Below are positions 27,454-36,575 of a stretch of 64,000 nt of DNA, piece by piece. The notes below the pieces were generated by a model. The model ran no database searches. It saw only the letters and a list, made by a program, of their open reading frames with translations, and was not told the origin of the DNA. Within the stretch, counting starts at the first letter, position 1, and every line of letters begins with the position of its first letter. The DNA is from Luteimonas wenzhouensis (GTDB lineage Bacteria; Pseudomonadota; Gammaproteobacteria; Xanthomonadales; Xanthomonadaceae): positions 434,001-498,000 of the forward strand of contig NZ_VOHE01000001.1 of NCBI RefSeq assembly GCF_007859305.1, given 5' to 3'. The translations under genes were made by a program, and so were the position numbers.

Positions 27454-28854
27454 TCAATGCCCGCCGTCGAGCGCCTTGAGTTCGCTCACCAGCGCGTTGG
27501 CCATCGCCGCGCCGTCGCCGTAGAGCATGCGGGTGTTGTCGGCGTAGAACAGCGCGTTCTCGATCCCGGCGAAGCCGGTCCCCTTGCCGCGCTTGATCAC
27601 GATGACGTTCTTCGAGTTCACCACGTCGAGGATCGGCATGCCGTAGATCGGGCTCGCCGGGTCGGTCTTCGCCACGGGGTTGACCACGTCGTTGGCGCCG
27701 ATCACCAGCGAGACGTCGGTATTGGCGAACTCGGGGTTGATGTCGTCCATGTCCGCGATCAGGTCGTAGGGCACGCCGGCCTCGGCCAGCAGCACGTTCA
27801 TGTGCCCGGGCATGCGACCGGCCACCGGGTGGATCGCGAACTTCACCTTGACCCCGCGCTCGACCAGGCGCTGGGCCAGCTCCCAGATCTTGTGCTGGGC
27901 CTGGGCCACGGCCATGCCATAACCGGGCACGATCACCACCCGCTCGGCGAAGGCCATCATCGCCGCCACGTCCGCGGCCTCGATCGGCTTCTGCGAGCCG
28001 GTGATCTCGGCCGCTTCCGCCCCCGCGCCGCCGAAGTTCGAGAACAGCACGCTGCGGATCGAACGGTTCATGGCCTTGGCCATCAGCCGGGTCAGCAGCA
28101 TGCCGGCCGCGCCCACCATCATGCCGGCGATGATCAGCGCCTCGTTGCCGAGCACGTAGCCCTCGAACGCCACGGCCAGGCCGGTGAAGGCGTTGTAGAG
28201 CGAGATCACCACCGGCATGTCGGCACCGCCGATCGGCAGCGTCATCAGCACGCCCAGCGCCAGCGCGGCGACGAAGAAGGCCACCACCCAGTGCATCCCC
28301 AGCGACCAGCCCGCCAGCACCGCCAGCGCCACCGTGCCCAGCGCCACCAGGGCGTTGAACGCCTGCATGCCGGGGAACACGTAGCGCTTGTCCATGCGCC
28401 CGTCGAGCTTGGCCCAGGCGATGATCGAACCCGACAGCGCCACCGAGCCGATCAGCGCGCCCAGCAGTGCCAGCACCAGCGGCACCGGGCCCGCCGCGAC
28501 CCCGGTCGAGGACCACCGCAGCAGCTCCACCGCCCCGATCGCCGCCGCCGAACCGCCACCCAGGCCGTTGTACAGGGCGACCATCTGCGGCATGTCGGTG
28601 ATCGCGACCCGCTTGCCGGACACCCAGGCGACCACAGTGCCCAGCGCGGTCGCGGCAAGGATCAGCGGGATGTTGTGCAACTCGGGCAGGAAGAACGTGG
28701 CCAAGGTCGCGATCACCATGCCGAGCCCGGCCCAGCGGATGCCGCTGCGCGCGGTCAGCGGCGAGGCCATGCGCTGCAGGCCGAGCAGGAACAGGGTCGC
28801 CGCCACCAGGTAGCTGGTGCCCACCACCAGGGTCAGGACCTGCGCGCCGCTCAT
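27454..28854 (-). CDS. pntB: NAD(P) transhydrogenase subunit beta
   Basis: The membrane and NADP(H)-binding subunit of the proton-translocating transhydrogenase, 466 residues. Nine or so helices fill the first 280 residues; the C-terminal domain III has VVIVPGYGMAVAQAQHKIWELA and VIGANDVVNPVAK, which bind NADP(H). It starts at the ATG at 28852-28854, overlapping the stop of pntAB by 4 bp. Domain order and length match the three-subunit bacterial form. Confidence 0.97.
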   Translation of the reverse strand: MSGAQVLTLVVGTSYLVAATLFLLGLQRMASPLTARSGIRWAGLGMVIATLATFFLPELHNIPLILAATALGTVVAWVSGKRVAITDMPQMVALYNGLGGGSAAAIGAVELLRWSSTGVAAGPVPLVLALLGALIGSVALSGSIIAWAKLDGRMDKRYVFPGMQAFNALVALGTVALAVLAGWSLGMHWVVAFFVAALALGVLMTLPIGGADMPVVISLYNAFTGLAVAFEGYVLGNEALIIAGMMVGAAGMLLTRLMAKAMNRSIRSVLFSNFGGAGAEAAEITGSQKPIEAADVAAMMAFAERVVIVPGYGMAVAQAQHKIWELAQRLVERGVKVKFAIHPVAGRMPGHMNVLLAEAGVPYDLIADMDDINPEFANTDVSLVIGANDVVNPVAKTDPASPIYGMPILDVVNSKNVIVIKRGKGTGFAGIENALFYADNTRMLYGDGAAMANALVSELKALDGGH

Positions 28855-29150
28855 GCCCCGGGCTCCTGCTTCTTCGAGGGCTTGAACATCTCGAGCATGC
28901 GCTCGGTGACCACGTAACCGCCGGCGGCATTGCCCGCGCCCATCAGCACCGCGGCGAAGCCGATCGCCTTCTCCAGGGGGGTGTCGGCGTGGCCGAGCAC
29001 CACGATCGCGCCGATCAGCACGATGCCGTGGATGAAGTTGCTGCCCGACATCAGCGGCGTGTGCAGGATCACCGGCACCCGGGAAATGATCACGTGCCCG
29101 GCGATCGCCGCCAGCATGAAGATGTACAAGGCCACGAACCCGTCCGTCAT
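28851..29150 (-). CDS. pntAB: NAD(P) transhydrogenase subunit alpha 2
   Basis: A 99-residue membrane subunit with about three to four helices (YIFMLAAIAGHVIISRVPVI, then SGSNFIHGIVLIGAIVVL). It corresponds to the C-terminal membrane part of E. coli PntA, encoded separately here. The ATG at 29148-29150 follows a GGAGTGGGGG ribosome site. It is coupled to pntB but separated from the alpha 1 gene by an inverted three-gene cassette. Confidence 0.93.
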   Translation of the reverse strand: MTDGFVALYIFMLAAIAGHVIISRVPVILHTPLMSGSNFIHGIVLIGAIVVLGHADTPLEKAIGFAAVLMGAGNAAGGYVVTERMLEMFKPSKKQEPGA

Positions 29151-29362
29151 CCCCCACTCCCGGCTGTGTGCTCCGCCGCGCATCATAACCGGGGCTGAAC
29201 CGCGACAGGAGCGGTCAACCGCCCCCGCGGCGGCGCGTTGACTCCCGGGACACAGGGTTTCCGTTGCAACTTCGAATGGATGGCGGACGGCAGATGGGAC
29301 AGGCGCGCGCGGGCCTGGCGGGGTCCACGGTGGCGGCAGCGGTTAGGCTGGCGCCCGTGGAG

Positions 29363-29896
29363 ATGCACGACCCCGCCCGCGAGACCCCGGCGACGCTGGA
29401 ACAGTTCCTGGCGGCGGTGTCCGCCCGCGCCTTCCGTTTCGCCGAACTTGGCCTGCGCCACCGCGAGGATGCGCTCGACGCGGTGCAGGACGCGATGGCG
29501 AAGATGCTCGCCTACCGCGACCGGCCGCCCGGGGAATGGACTCCGCTGTTCTGGGCGGTGCTGCGCAGCCGGATCATCGACCTGCAGCGCCGGCGCAGCT
29601 TCCGCCTGAAGTGGCTAAGCGACGCGCGCGACGAGGATGGCGGCGAGATCGACTGGGCCGACGAGTCCACGCCCGACCCGGCGCGCGCGCACGACGGCCG
29701 CGAGGCCTGGGCCCGCCTGGCCGGCGCCCTGCGCGAACTGCCGGCGCGGCAGCGCGAGGCGTTCACCCTGCGGGTGCTGGAGGACATGGACGTGGAAACC
29801 ACCGCGAAGATCATGGGCTGCAGCGAGGGCTCGGTGAAGACCCACCTGTTCCGCGCCCGCGAGGCCCTGCAGAAGCAACTGGAGGAATTCCGATGA
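29363..29896 (+). CDS. ECF-like RNA polymerase sigma factor
   Basis: A 177-residue sigma-70 family protein. Region 2 is seen in LRHREDALDAVQDAMAKMLAY and WAVLRSRIIDLQRRR; region 4 in LRELPARQREAFTLRVLEDM and the helix-turn-helix GCSEGSVKTHLFRAREAL. The start at 29363 (MHDPARETPATLEQF) fits the domain, but the frame is open upstream and GGAG lies directly against the ATG, so the true start may be earlier. It is coupled to a membrane protein and a DUF3106 protein, suggesting a sigma/anti-sigma set. Confidence 0.82.
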   Translation: MHDPARETPATLEQFLAAVSARAFRFAELGLRHREDALDAVQDAMAKMLAYRDRPPGEWTPLFWAVLRSRIIDLQRRRSFRLKWLSDARDEDGGEIDWADESTPDPARAHDGREAWARLAGALRELPARQREAFTLRVLEDMDVETTAKIMGCSEGSVKTHLFRAREALQKQLEEFR

Positions 29897-30264
29897 ACAT
29901 CGACGACACGGGCCGCTTCGACCTGGCCGCGCGCCGGGCCTACGCCGACGCGCAGGCCCGGGTGTCGGCCGGCACCATGGCGCAGCTGCATCGTCGTCGT
30001 CACGCCGTCCTGTCCGCGCCGGCGCGGACACGCTGGCGGCTGCCGGCCGCGGCCTTCGCTTCGCTGCTGGTCCTGGGCGCGGGGCTGGGCATCGGCCTGC
30101 GCTGGGCCGGCGACGCGCCGCCCCCTCCGCCCGTCGCGCAGGCCACGGTGCCCGCCGCGGCGACCGATCCCGGCATCGAGGCGGTGCTCGACGACCTCGA
30201 CCAGAACCCCGAGTTCTACGTCTGGCTCGCCTCGCGCGATGCCGACCTGCTCGCGATGGAGTAA
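29893..30264 (+). CDS. DUF3619-like single-pass membrane protein (possible anti-sigma)
   Basis: A 123-residue protein with a cytoplasmic N-terminus of about 45 residues, one membrane helix (AAAFASLLVLGAGLGIGL), and a periplasmic tail ending QNPEFYVWLASRDADLLAME. It starts inside the stop of the sigma gene (ATGA). Topology and position are those of an anti-sigma factor, though no zinc-binding ZAS motif is present. The resemblance to DUF3619 is by overall layout; the anti-sigma role is inferred. Confidence 0.7.
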   Translation: MNIDDTGRFDLAARRAYADAQARVSAGTMAQLHRRRHAVLSAPARTRWRLPAAAFASLLVLGAGLGIGLRWAGDAPPPPPVAQATVPAAATDPGIEAVLDDLDQNPEFYVWLASRDADLLAME

Positions 30265-30267
30265 GCC

Positions 30268-30714
30268 ATGTCCGCCCGCGTCTCCGCCCGCACCCGTCTC
30301 CTGGCCCTGTTGCTCGCCCTCGCCCCGCTGGGCGCGATGGCGCAATCGCAAGGGGCCGCGCCTGCGCTGCTGCCCGAATGGGACGGCCTCACCGAGCAGC
30401 AGCGGGAACTGCTGCTGGCGCCGGTGCGCCAGCGCTGGAACGCCAGCCCGCCCGAGAAGCGCCAGCACATGCTCGAACACGCCCGGCGCTGGCAGTCGAT
30501 GACGCCCGAGCAGCGCGAGCACGCACGCCACGGCATGCGCCGCTGGCACGACATGCCGCCGGAGAAGCGACGCCAGGCGCGGGCCCTGTTCGATCACATC
30601 CGTGGCCTGCCGGAGGCCGAGCGCAAGGCGATGCTCGAGCGCTGGAAGACGATGACCGCGGCGGAACGCAAGGCCTGGGTGGACGCGCATCCGCCCCGCG
30701 ACCCGGCGGACTGA
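30268..30714 (+). CDS. DUF3106 periplasmic protein
   Basis: A 148-residue exported protein. The signal peptide ends near ALAPLGAMA (about residue 25), and the rest is made of repeated W-x-x-M-x-P-E-x-R units (for example RRWQSMTPEQREHAR and RRWHDMPPEKRRQAR), the hallmark of DUF3106. Such all-helical, positively charged periplasmic proteins often accompany envelope-stress sigma factors. It begins 3 bp after the membrane protein, and its stop lies 7 bp from the convergent pntAA stop. Confidence 0.8.
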   Translation: MSARVSARTRLLALLLALAPLGAMAQSQGAAPALLPEWDGLTEQQRELLLAPVRQRWNASPPEKRQHMLEHARRWQSMTPEQREHARHGMRRWHDMPPEKRRQARALFDHIRGLPEAERKAMLERWKTMTAAERKAWVDAHPPRDPAD

Positions 30715-30721
30715 CGCGGCG

Positions 30722-31822
30722 TCAGGCCGGCGCCGCCGCGCGCTCGGGCCAGACGGTCTTCGCCAGCAGTTCGTCGTCCCAGTCGAACGCCAGGCCGTCC
30801 TCGCGCAGCAACAGCGAGACGAAGTTGTAGAGGTTGCGGGCGAACATCTCGCTGGCGTGCAGCGCGCCCATGCTGGCCAGGTCGACGGGGCCGGCCACGA
30901 CCACGCCGTTGCCGGTCTCGAAGGTCTCACCGCGGCGGGTGAGTTCGCAGTTGCCGCCGGTCTCGGCGGCCAGGTCCACGATCACGCTGCCCGGCTTCAT
31001 CCCGTCCACCATCGCCGCGCTGATGATCTTCGGCGCAGGTCGTCCGGGCACCGCGGCCGTGCTGACGATCGCGTCGATCCCCTTGAGGTGCTCGGCCAGC
31101 CGCTGCTGCTGCAGCGCCCGCTCCTCGTCGGTGAGCGGGCGCGCGTAGCCGCCCTCGCCCGCGGCGCTCACGCCCAGGTCGAGGAACTTGCCGCCAAGCG
31201 ACTCGATCTGTTCGCGCGTTTCCGGGCGCACGTCGAAGCACTCGACCTGCGCGCCCAGGCGCCGCGCCGTCGCGACCGCCTGCAGGCCGGCCACGCCCGC
31301 GCCCACCACCAGCACCTTCGACGGGCGGATGGTGCCGGCGGCCGTGGTCAGCATCGGGAAGAAGCGCGGCGCCAGCTGGGCCGCGATCAGCACCGCCTTG
31401 TAGCCGGCCATGCCGGCCTGGGAACTGAGGATGTCCATGGCCTGGGCGCGGGTGGTGCGCGGCAGGCGCTCGAGCGGGAAGGCGACAACACCGCGTTCGC
31501 GGATCGCCGCGGCACGCGCCTCGTCGGCCTGCGGGTGCAGGGCGCCGACCAGCACCGCGCCCTGCTTCATCGTCGCGATCGCCGCCGCGGGCGGTGACTG
31601 CACGCACAGGACCACGTCGGCCCCGGACAGCACGTCGCCGTCGACCAGTTCGGCACCGGCATCGGCGTAGGCCTGGTCCGGGAAGCGCGCCAGCGCGCCC
31701 AGCCCCCGCTGGGCGTGGACGACGGCACCGGCCGCCACCAGCTTTTTCGCGGTTTCCGGCGTGAGCGCGACGCGACGCTCGCCCGGCGCGCTCTCGCGCG
31801 CCACTCCAATGATCACCGCCAT
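30722..31822 (-). CDS. pntAA: NAD(P) transhydrogenase subunit alpha 1
   Basis: The NAD(H)-binding domain I subunit, 366 residues, without the membrane part (encoded by pntAB). It shows the alanine-dehydrogenase-like fold: GVARESAPGERRVALTPETA at the start, the mobile DILSSQAGMAGYKAVLIAA segment, and the Rossmann loop VLVVGAGVAGLQAVATARRL. Start at the ATG at 31820-31822 with GGGAGGGATGC upstream. Oddly, pntAB-pntB do not follow directly: the sigma cassette (29363-30714) lies between in opposite orientation. Confidence 0.95.
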   Translation of the reverse strand: MAVIIGVARESAPGERRVALTPETAKKLVAAGAVVHAQRGLGALARFPDQAYADAGAELVDGDVLSGADVVLCVQSPPAAAIATMKQGAVLVGALHPQADEARAAAIRERGVVAFPLERLPRTTRAQAMDILSSQAGMAGYKAVLIAAQLAPRFFPMLTTAAGTIRPSKVLVVGAGVAGLQAVATARRLGAQVECFDVRPETREQIESLGGKFLDLGVSAAGEGGYARPLTDEERALQQQRLAEHLKGIDAIVSTAAVPGRPAPKIISAAMVDGMKPGSVIVDLAAETGGNCELTRRGETFETGNGVVVAGPVDLASMGALHASEMFARNLYNFVSLLLREDGLAFDWDDELLAKTVWPERAAAPA

Positions 31823-31938
31823 GCATCCCTCCCCCGCGACTGTCCGCGCCATCGTAGCGAATCGGCATGGACCGCGCGACGCGCGGCGGCGTCCGCGAAG
31901 GGTTCGATTGATACCGTTCCCGCGCTGCCGGCGGGCGC

Positions 31939-34404
31939 TCAGGCGGTGCCGGTCCCGAGAGCCTGGTCCTGCGCCGGCGAGAGGTCTTGCGAGGTGGCGT
32001 TGATCCGCTGCCACAGCTGCTTCATCGCCTCGTCGAACGGCGAATCCACCGACCGCACCTGGGCCCGGCCCTGGGCGACCATCACCGCCAGCTCCTCCGG
32101 CGAGACCACCAGCTTGCGGATGCCGCGGCGGTTGACGATCAGGAAGCGGCCGGTCAGCGGACTGATCCAGGCGATCCGGCCGGCGCTCTCATGGCCGTCC
32201 TCGTCCACCAGGCGCAGGCCCTGCCCCACCCGCAGGCGGCGCATGCGCGCCGCGATCGCGGGGTCGAACACCAGCTGTGCGCTGCCGCCGGCCACCCGCA
32301 GCACGCCGTCTTCCTCGTCGGCCGGCTCTTCCTGTTGCGGCTGGTGCACGGTGCGCGGGGTGTCGGGCAAGGCCAGCGCGGAGATGATGCGGGCCATCGC
32401 GTCGCGCGCCGAACCCGCCTCCATGCCGCAGCTGGCGTAGCACTCGCCTAGCGGCACCTGCAGTGCGAGCAGCTGGCCGGCGACCACCGCGCCGCGCACT
32501 TCGGCGGCGTCGGCGTCCACCTGCACCATCGCATCGCCCAGGTTGATTGCCGACAGGTGGCGCGGCGAATCCGGCCCGTCGCGCAGCCAGGTCTGGGTGA
32601 GGTAGTGGCGCCAGTGGCGGTCGAGGAAATGGGCGACGGCCGCGGTCAGCGGCCGGCCGGACAGGCGCGAGGCGACCAGGTCGGCGGCGCTGCGGCGGGC
32701 CTGCTGCAGCCGCTCGCGGCCGTGGATCGCCTCGGCGGCGCGCTTCTCCGTAAGCTCGGCGCGACGGCGCTGCTGGTCCAGATGGTCGCGCAGCTCGGCC
32801 GCGGCCAGTTCGAAGATCGCCTGGTCCTCGCCGTACTCGCCCACCACCCGGTCCACCGCGTGGCCGGCCTGGTTGAGGGTCTCCTGGTCCTGCGGCGTCT
32901 TGCCCTCGTTGCCGTCACAGGCTTCGGTGACCGCGTCGAGCAGCCGCCGCGCCGGATGGCTGCGGCGATTGAACAGCGAGTCGTCGGTGAGCGCCACCTT
33001 CAGGTACGGCACCACGAGCTTGCCGTAGAGCTGGCGCGCGTGGCCGACCAGGTCGTTGGCATCGAACAGCGACTGGAACAGGATGCCGATCAGGTCGATC
33101 GCATCCTCCTCGTCGCTGCTGAAGCGGGTGTTGGCCGGGTCGAAGCCGATCTGGCGCACGCCGCTGAGCAGGGCATGGCGGATCACCTCGGCGAGCGGGC
33201 GCCCGTCCTCGCCGGCCAGGACCTTCTCGAACGGTTCGGGATCGTCGCCCTGCAGCAGCGAGGCGAGGTTGAGCAGTTCGGCGGTGCCGAGTACGTGCGC
33301 ACCCTGCGCATCGGCCTCGGGCGCCACCATGCCGCGCGACCGGTCCGCCGCCTCCTGCGCGCCGGCGCGGTTGCGCTCCCGCCAGGCGCGCAGCTGGTCG
33401 CGAACCAGGTCGCGGTAGCGCAGCGGCCGGCCGGCGGCCAGGGCCTCGGCCACCGCTTCGTCGCGCGGCAGGCCCGGCGTGCTGGTGCCCCCCGCCCCGC
33501 CCGCCGGCGACGCGGGGGAGGCGTGCCTGCCCTCGTCCGCGGCCGCGCCGTCAGCGCCCGGGCCCGTGCCGCCGTGCCCGCCCGCCTCCGCATGGCCGCC
33601 GCGACGGGCATGGCCCGCGCCACCACCGCCACCCTCGCCCAGGTGCGGCACGACCCCGCCATCGGGCACCCAGCCCTCCTGCTGGTCGTGGGGCTGCGCG
33701 GCGGCCGGACGGCCGCGCACCGGCTGCCGCCGCGCCTCGGGGGCGACGCCGGAGAACGAGGCCTTGTCGAGGATCGCATTGGCCTTCTCGTACAGTTCGC
33801 CCAGCACCTTGGGCAGGCGCTTGTCGAACTGCTGGAAGACCATCGTGCGCAGCCCGGCGGTGAGGTCTTCCGGCCCGAACAGCGAGACGAAAGCATTGAC
33901 CGCCACTTCCGGGCGCAGCGGGTTGGGCCGCCTGCGCTCGACGCCGAGCGCCGCCGACAGCTGCCGCAGGCGCTCGTCGAGCTGCGCGAGCGGATGCAGG
34001 AACTGGTGGTCCAGCAGTTCGGTGATCTGCTGTCCGGCCAGGTGGACCTCCAGCTCGGATTCCGACATCAGGGTCAGCGAGCGCTCGCGCTGCTCGGGCG
34101 CCTCGACGGCCTGCTCCCAGCGCTCGAACTCCGCCTCGATGGCCTCGCGGAACCGGGTGGCGAGCTCCAGCGCGCGATGGCTCAGGGCCATCACCGCGAC
34201 CCGGTCTTCCTGCACGGCGACGTAGTCGTGCCCGGCCAGCGCCGCCAGCCGCACCTGCTCCTCGATGCCGCTCCAGAACCCCGACAGCACGCCTCCGAGC
34301 TCGGTCACGGCCTCGTGGCGGAGCGCTTCGAGGACACGCCCGGGGGCGTGCAGGGAACCTGCGCGGCCCGGCGGGAAACCTGTCGGAACGGCACGAAGTG
34401 TCAT
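31939..34404 (-). CDS. DUF1631 family protein
   Basis: A large, soluble, mostly helical protein of 821 residues from the ATG at 34402-34404. Two conserved blocks (about 15-225 and 310-640) flank a Gly/Ala/His-rich low-complexity linker near residues 230-310. The last 100 residues include LRVGQGLRLVDEDG and GRFLIVNRRGIRKLVVSPEELA, which look PilZ-like, so c-di-GMP sensing is possible; that is inference. Some databases mislabel the family as thymidine phosphorylase. An in-frame GTG at 34422 would overlap the divergent nitroreductase gene. Confidence 0.8.
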   Translation of the reverse strand: MTLRAVPTGFPPGRAGSLHAPGRVLEALRHEAVTELGGVLSGFWSGIEEQVRLAALAGHDYVAVQEDRVAVMALSHRALELATRFREAIEAEFERWEQAVEAPEQRERSLTLMSESELEVHLAGQQITELLDHQFLHPLAQLDERLRQLSAALGVERRRPNPLRPEVAVNAFVSLFGPEDLTAGLRTMVFQQFDKRLPKVLGELYEKANAILDKASFSGVAPEARRQPVRGRPAAAQPHDQQEGWVPDGGVVPHLGEGGGGGAGHARRGGHAEAGGHGGTGPGADGAAADEGRHASPASPAGGAGGTSTPGLPRDEAVAEALAAGRPLRYRDLVRDQLRAWRERNRAGAQEAADRSRGMVAPEADAQGAHVLGTAELLNLASLLQGDDPEPFEKVLAGEDGRPLAEVIRHALLSGVRQIGFDPANTRFSSDEEDAIDLIGILFQSLFDANDLVGHARQLYGKLVVPYLKVALTDDSLFNRRSHPARRLLDAVTEACDGNEGKTPQDQETLNQAGHAVDRVVGEYGEDQAIFELAAAELRDHLDQQRRRAELTEKRAAEAIHGRERLQQARRSAADLVASRLSGRPLTAAVAHFLDRHWRHYLTQTWLRDGPDSPRHLSAINLGDAMVQVDADAAEVRGAVVAGQLLALQVPLGECYASCGMEAGSARDAMARIISALALPDTPRTVHQPQQEEPADEEDGVLRVAGGSAQLVFDPAIAARMRRLRVGQGLRLVDEDGHESAGRIAWISPLTGRFLIVNRRGIRKLVVSPEELAVMVAQGRAQVRSVDSPFDEAMKQLWQRINATSQDLSPAQDQALGTGTA

Positions 34405-34416
34405 TTTGGGGGGACA

Positions 34417-35058
34417 ATGCACTTTCTACGCATGACATCATTCTGCCTAAGCGACGCCACGTCTGTGACTGCATCCGCAAATACCTCCTCATCCGCCCCG
34501 TTTCCCCTGGATTCGCGCCGTTCCGTGCCCGCCCGGCTGCTCGGGGAGCCCGGCCCGGACGAGGCCGGGCTGCTGCGGCTGCTGCAATCGGCGGTGCGGG
34601 TCCCCGACCACGGCAAGCGGGTTCCGTTCAGGTTCGTGCGCATCGCCGGCCCCGTACGCGAGCGTATGGGGGAGGCGCTCGCGGCGATCGCGCTGCGGCG
34701 CGATCCCGGCGCCAGCCAGGCGGTGCTGGACAAGGAGCGGCAGCGCTTCTGCCACGCGCCGGTGGTGGTGGCGGTGGTCGCGGTGCTCGATCCGCTCGAC
34801 CGGCAGATCCCGGAACAGGAGCGCCTGCTCAGCGCCGGCTGCACCTGCTTCGCCCTGCTCCAGGCCGCGCAGTCGATGGGCTTCGGCGCCAGCTGGCTCA
34901 CCGGCTGGCCGGCCTACGATCCCGAGGTTCACGCGCTGCTGGGGATGTCCGCCCACGAGCGGGTCGCCGGTTTCGTCCACATCGGCACTCCGACCGCGGA
35001 GGTGCCCGAGCGCGACCGGCCCGACCCGCGCGCGCTGCTGACCGACCTGGTGCTGTGA
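34417..35058 (+). CDS. nitroreductase family protein
   Basis: A 213-residue flavin-dependent nitroreductase-fold protein, closest in layout to the YdjA type. The conserved core begins at LDSRRSVPARLLGEPGPDEA; LLSAGCTCFALLQAAQSMGFGASW is the dimer-interface/flavin segment, and FVHIGTP near the end is typical. The start is unsure: ATG at 34417 has GGGGGG 4 bp before it, ATG at 34432 has no ribosome site. Only 12 bp separate it from the divergent DUF1631 start. Its stop overlaps the next gene (GTGA). Confidence 0.82.
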   Translation: MHFLRMTSFCLSDATSVTASANTSSSAPFPLDSRRSVPARLLGEPGPDEAGLLRLLQSAVRVPDHGKRVPFRFVRIAGPVRERMGEALAAIALRRDPGASQAVLDKERQRFCHAPVVVAVVAVLDPLDRQIPEQERLLSAGCTCFALLQAAQSMGFGASWLTGWPAYDPEVHALLGMSAHERVAGFVHIGTPTAEVPERDRPDPRALLTDLVL

Positions 35059-35990
35059 ACGCGGTCGCGGGTCCGCCGGGGGCCGGCGTGCCGCTGTACC
35101 TGGTCGACGCCAGCCTCTACGTGTTCCGCGCCTGGCACTCGATGCCGGACGAGTTCCGCGACGTCGATGGCCAGCCCTGCAACGCGGTCCAGGGCTTCGC
35201 CCGCTTCCTGCTCGAACTGCTCGAGCGCGAGCGCCCGCGCCACATCGCCGTGGCCTTCGACGAGGCGCTCGACAGCTGCTTCCGCAATGCCCTGTATCCC
35301 GACTACAAGGCCAACCGTCCGCCCGCGCCCGAGGAGCTGCGGCGCCAGTTCGCGCACTGCAAGGCACTCTCGGCCGCGCTCGGGCTCAACGTGCTCGCGC
35401 ACGACCGCTACGAGGCCGACGACCTGATCGGCAGCGCACTGCACCTGGCCCGCGCCCACGGCCACCGCGGCGTGATCGTGTCGGCGGACAAGGACCTGTC
35501 ACAGCTGCTCGACGGCCATGACGAGCAGTGGGACTTCGCCCGCGGACAGCGTTGGCGCGCGGCCGACGTGCGCACGCGCCACGGAGTGCATGCGCACCAG
35601 ATCGCCGACTACCTGGCGCTGTGCGGGGACGCGATCGACAACATCCCCGGGGTGCCCGGGATCGGCGCCAAGACCGCGTCGGTGCTGCTGTCGCACTTCG
35701 GCAGCCTCGATGCGCTGCTGGCGCGGGTGGACGAGGTGGCGTTCCTGCGCTTTCGCGGCGCGGCGCAGGCAGCGGCGCGGCTGCGCCAGCACCGCGAGCG
35801 GGCGTTGCTCTACCGGCAGCTGACGACGATCTCGCTGGAGGCTCCGCTGGGCGCGGCGGCGCCGCGGTTCGCGCGCGCCGGGGCCGATGCCGCGGCGCTG
35901 GCCGACCTGTGCACCCGGCTGCGGTTCGGGCCGCTCACCCGGCGCCGGCTGTACGCCGCCGCCGGGCTGGGCGAACCGCCGCTGTCCTGA
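35055..35990 (+). CDS. 5'-3' exonuclease/flap endonuclease (ExoIX/Xni-like)
   Basis: A free-standing homologue of the 5' nuclease domain of DNA polymerase I, 311 residues, from a GTG overlapping the previous stop. Metal-binding acidic residues appear in YLVDASLYVFRAW, FDEALDSCFRNALYPDYKANR, YEADDLIGSAL and VSADKDLSQLL, followed by the helix-hairpin-helix DNIPGVPGIGAKTASVLL. It would cut flaps or trim 5' ends during repair. The second metal-site aspartates look intact, unlike in some E. coli ExoIX-type proteins. Confidence 0.88.
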   Translation: MNAVAGPPGAGVPLYLVDASLYVFRAWHSMPDEFRDVDGQPCNAVQGFARFLLELLERERPRHIAVAFDEALDSCFRNALYPDYKANRPPAPEELRRQFAHCKALSAALGLNVLAHDRYEADDLIGSALHLARAHGHRGVIVSADKDLSQLLDGHDEQWDFARGQRWRAADVRTRHGVHAHQIADYLALCGDAIDNIPGVPGIGAKTASVLLSHFGSLDALLARVDEVAFLRFRGAAQAAARLRQHRERALLYRQLTTISLEAPLGAAAPRFARAGADAAALADLCTRLRFGPLTRRRLYAAAGLGEPPLS

Positions 35991-36020
35991 GCTCGCGCCG
36001 GCGCGGGGTACCATCGCGGC

Positions 36021-36575
36021 ATGGAGACGCAACCCGAACCGACCGAAGTCCTGCACGAGGGACGCTGGCTGCGCCTGGTCCGGCGCGGCACCTGGGAATC
36101 GTGCGAACGCACCCATCACGGCGACGGGCTCGCGGTGCAGATCATCGCGGTCACTCCGGGCGACGAGGTGCTGTTCGTCGAACAGCCGCGCGCGGCGGTG
36201 GGCAAGCGCACGATCGAGATGCCGGCCGGCCTGGTCGGCGACGGCGACGGCGAGGACACGCTGGAGTCGGCCGCGCGGCGCGAACTGGTCGAGGAAACCG
36301 GCTGGGAACCCGGCCGGGTGGAGGTGCTGGCGGTGGGCTGCACCACCCCGGGGATGAGCAACGAGCGCATCGCGCTGGTGCGGGCGCTGGACCTGCGCAA
36401 GGTCGGCGACGGTGGCGGCGTGGGCGTCGAATCGATCACCGTGCACGCGGTGCCGCGCGCGCAGGCGCCGGCGTGGCTGCTGCAGAAGCAGCGCGAGGGC
36501 TTCGCGCTCGACCTCAAGGTCTGGGCGGGGCTGTGGATGATCGACCACGAACCCGACGGCCGGCGACGCGCATGA
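36021..36575 (+). CDS. Nudix hydrolase (ADP-ribose pyrophosphatase-like)
   Basis: A 184-residue Nudix protein. The box is recognisable as GDGDGEDTLESAARRELVEETGW, with the catalytic REL-x-EE-x-G core intact and Asp at the first Glu position. Flanking features such as VEQPRAAVGKRTIEMPAGLV resemble NudF/ADP-ribose pyrophosphatases. The substrate is not proven. Its stop overlaps the start of the amidohydrolase gene by 4 bp. Confidence 0.87.
   Translation: METQPEPTEVLHEGRWLRLVRRGTWESCERTHHGDGLAVQIIAVTPGDEVLFVEQPRAAVGKRTIEMPAGLVGDGDGEDTLESAARRELVEETGWEPGRVEVLAVGCTTPGMSNERIALVRALDLRKVGDGGGVGVESITVHAVPRAQAPAWLLQKQREGFALDLKVWAGLWMIDHEPDGRRRA

Noticed and set aside
29264..29362. N-terminal extension of the sigma factor from upstream starts
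   Set aside because: The extra 33 residues contain no conserved sequence and precede region 2 by too far; kept as an alternative only.
30711..30725. Palindrome CTGACGC-G-GCGTCAG at the junction of the DUF3106 and pntAA genes
   Set aside because: It is largely explained by the two facing TGA stop codons 7 bp apart; it is short and has no T-run.
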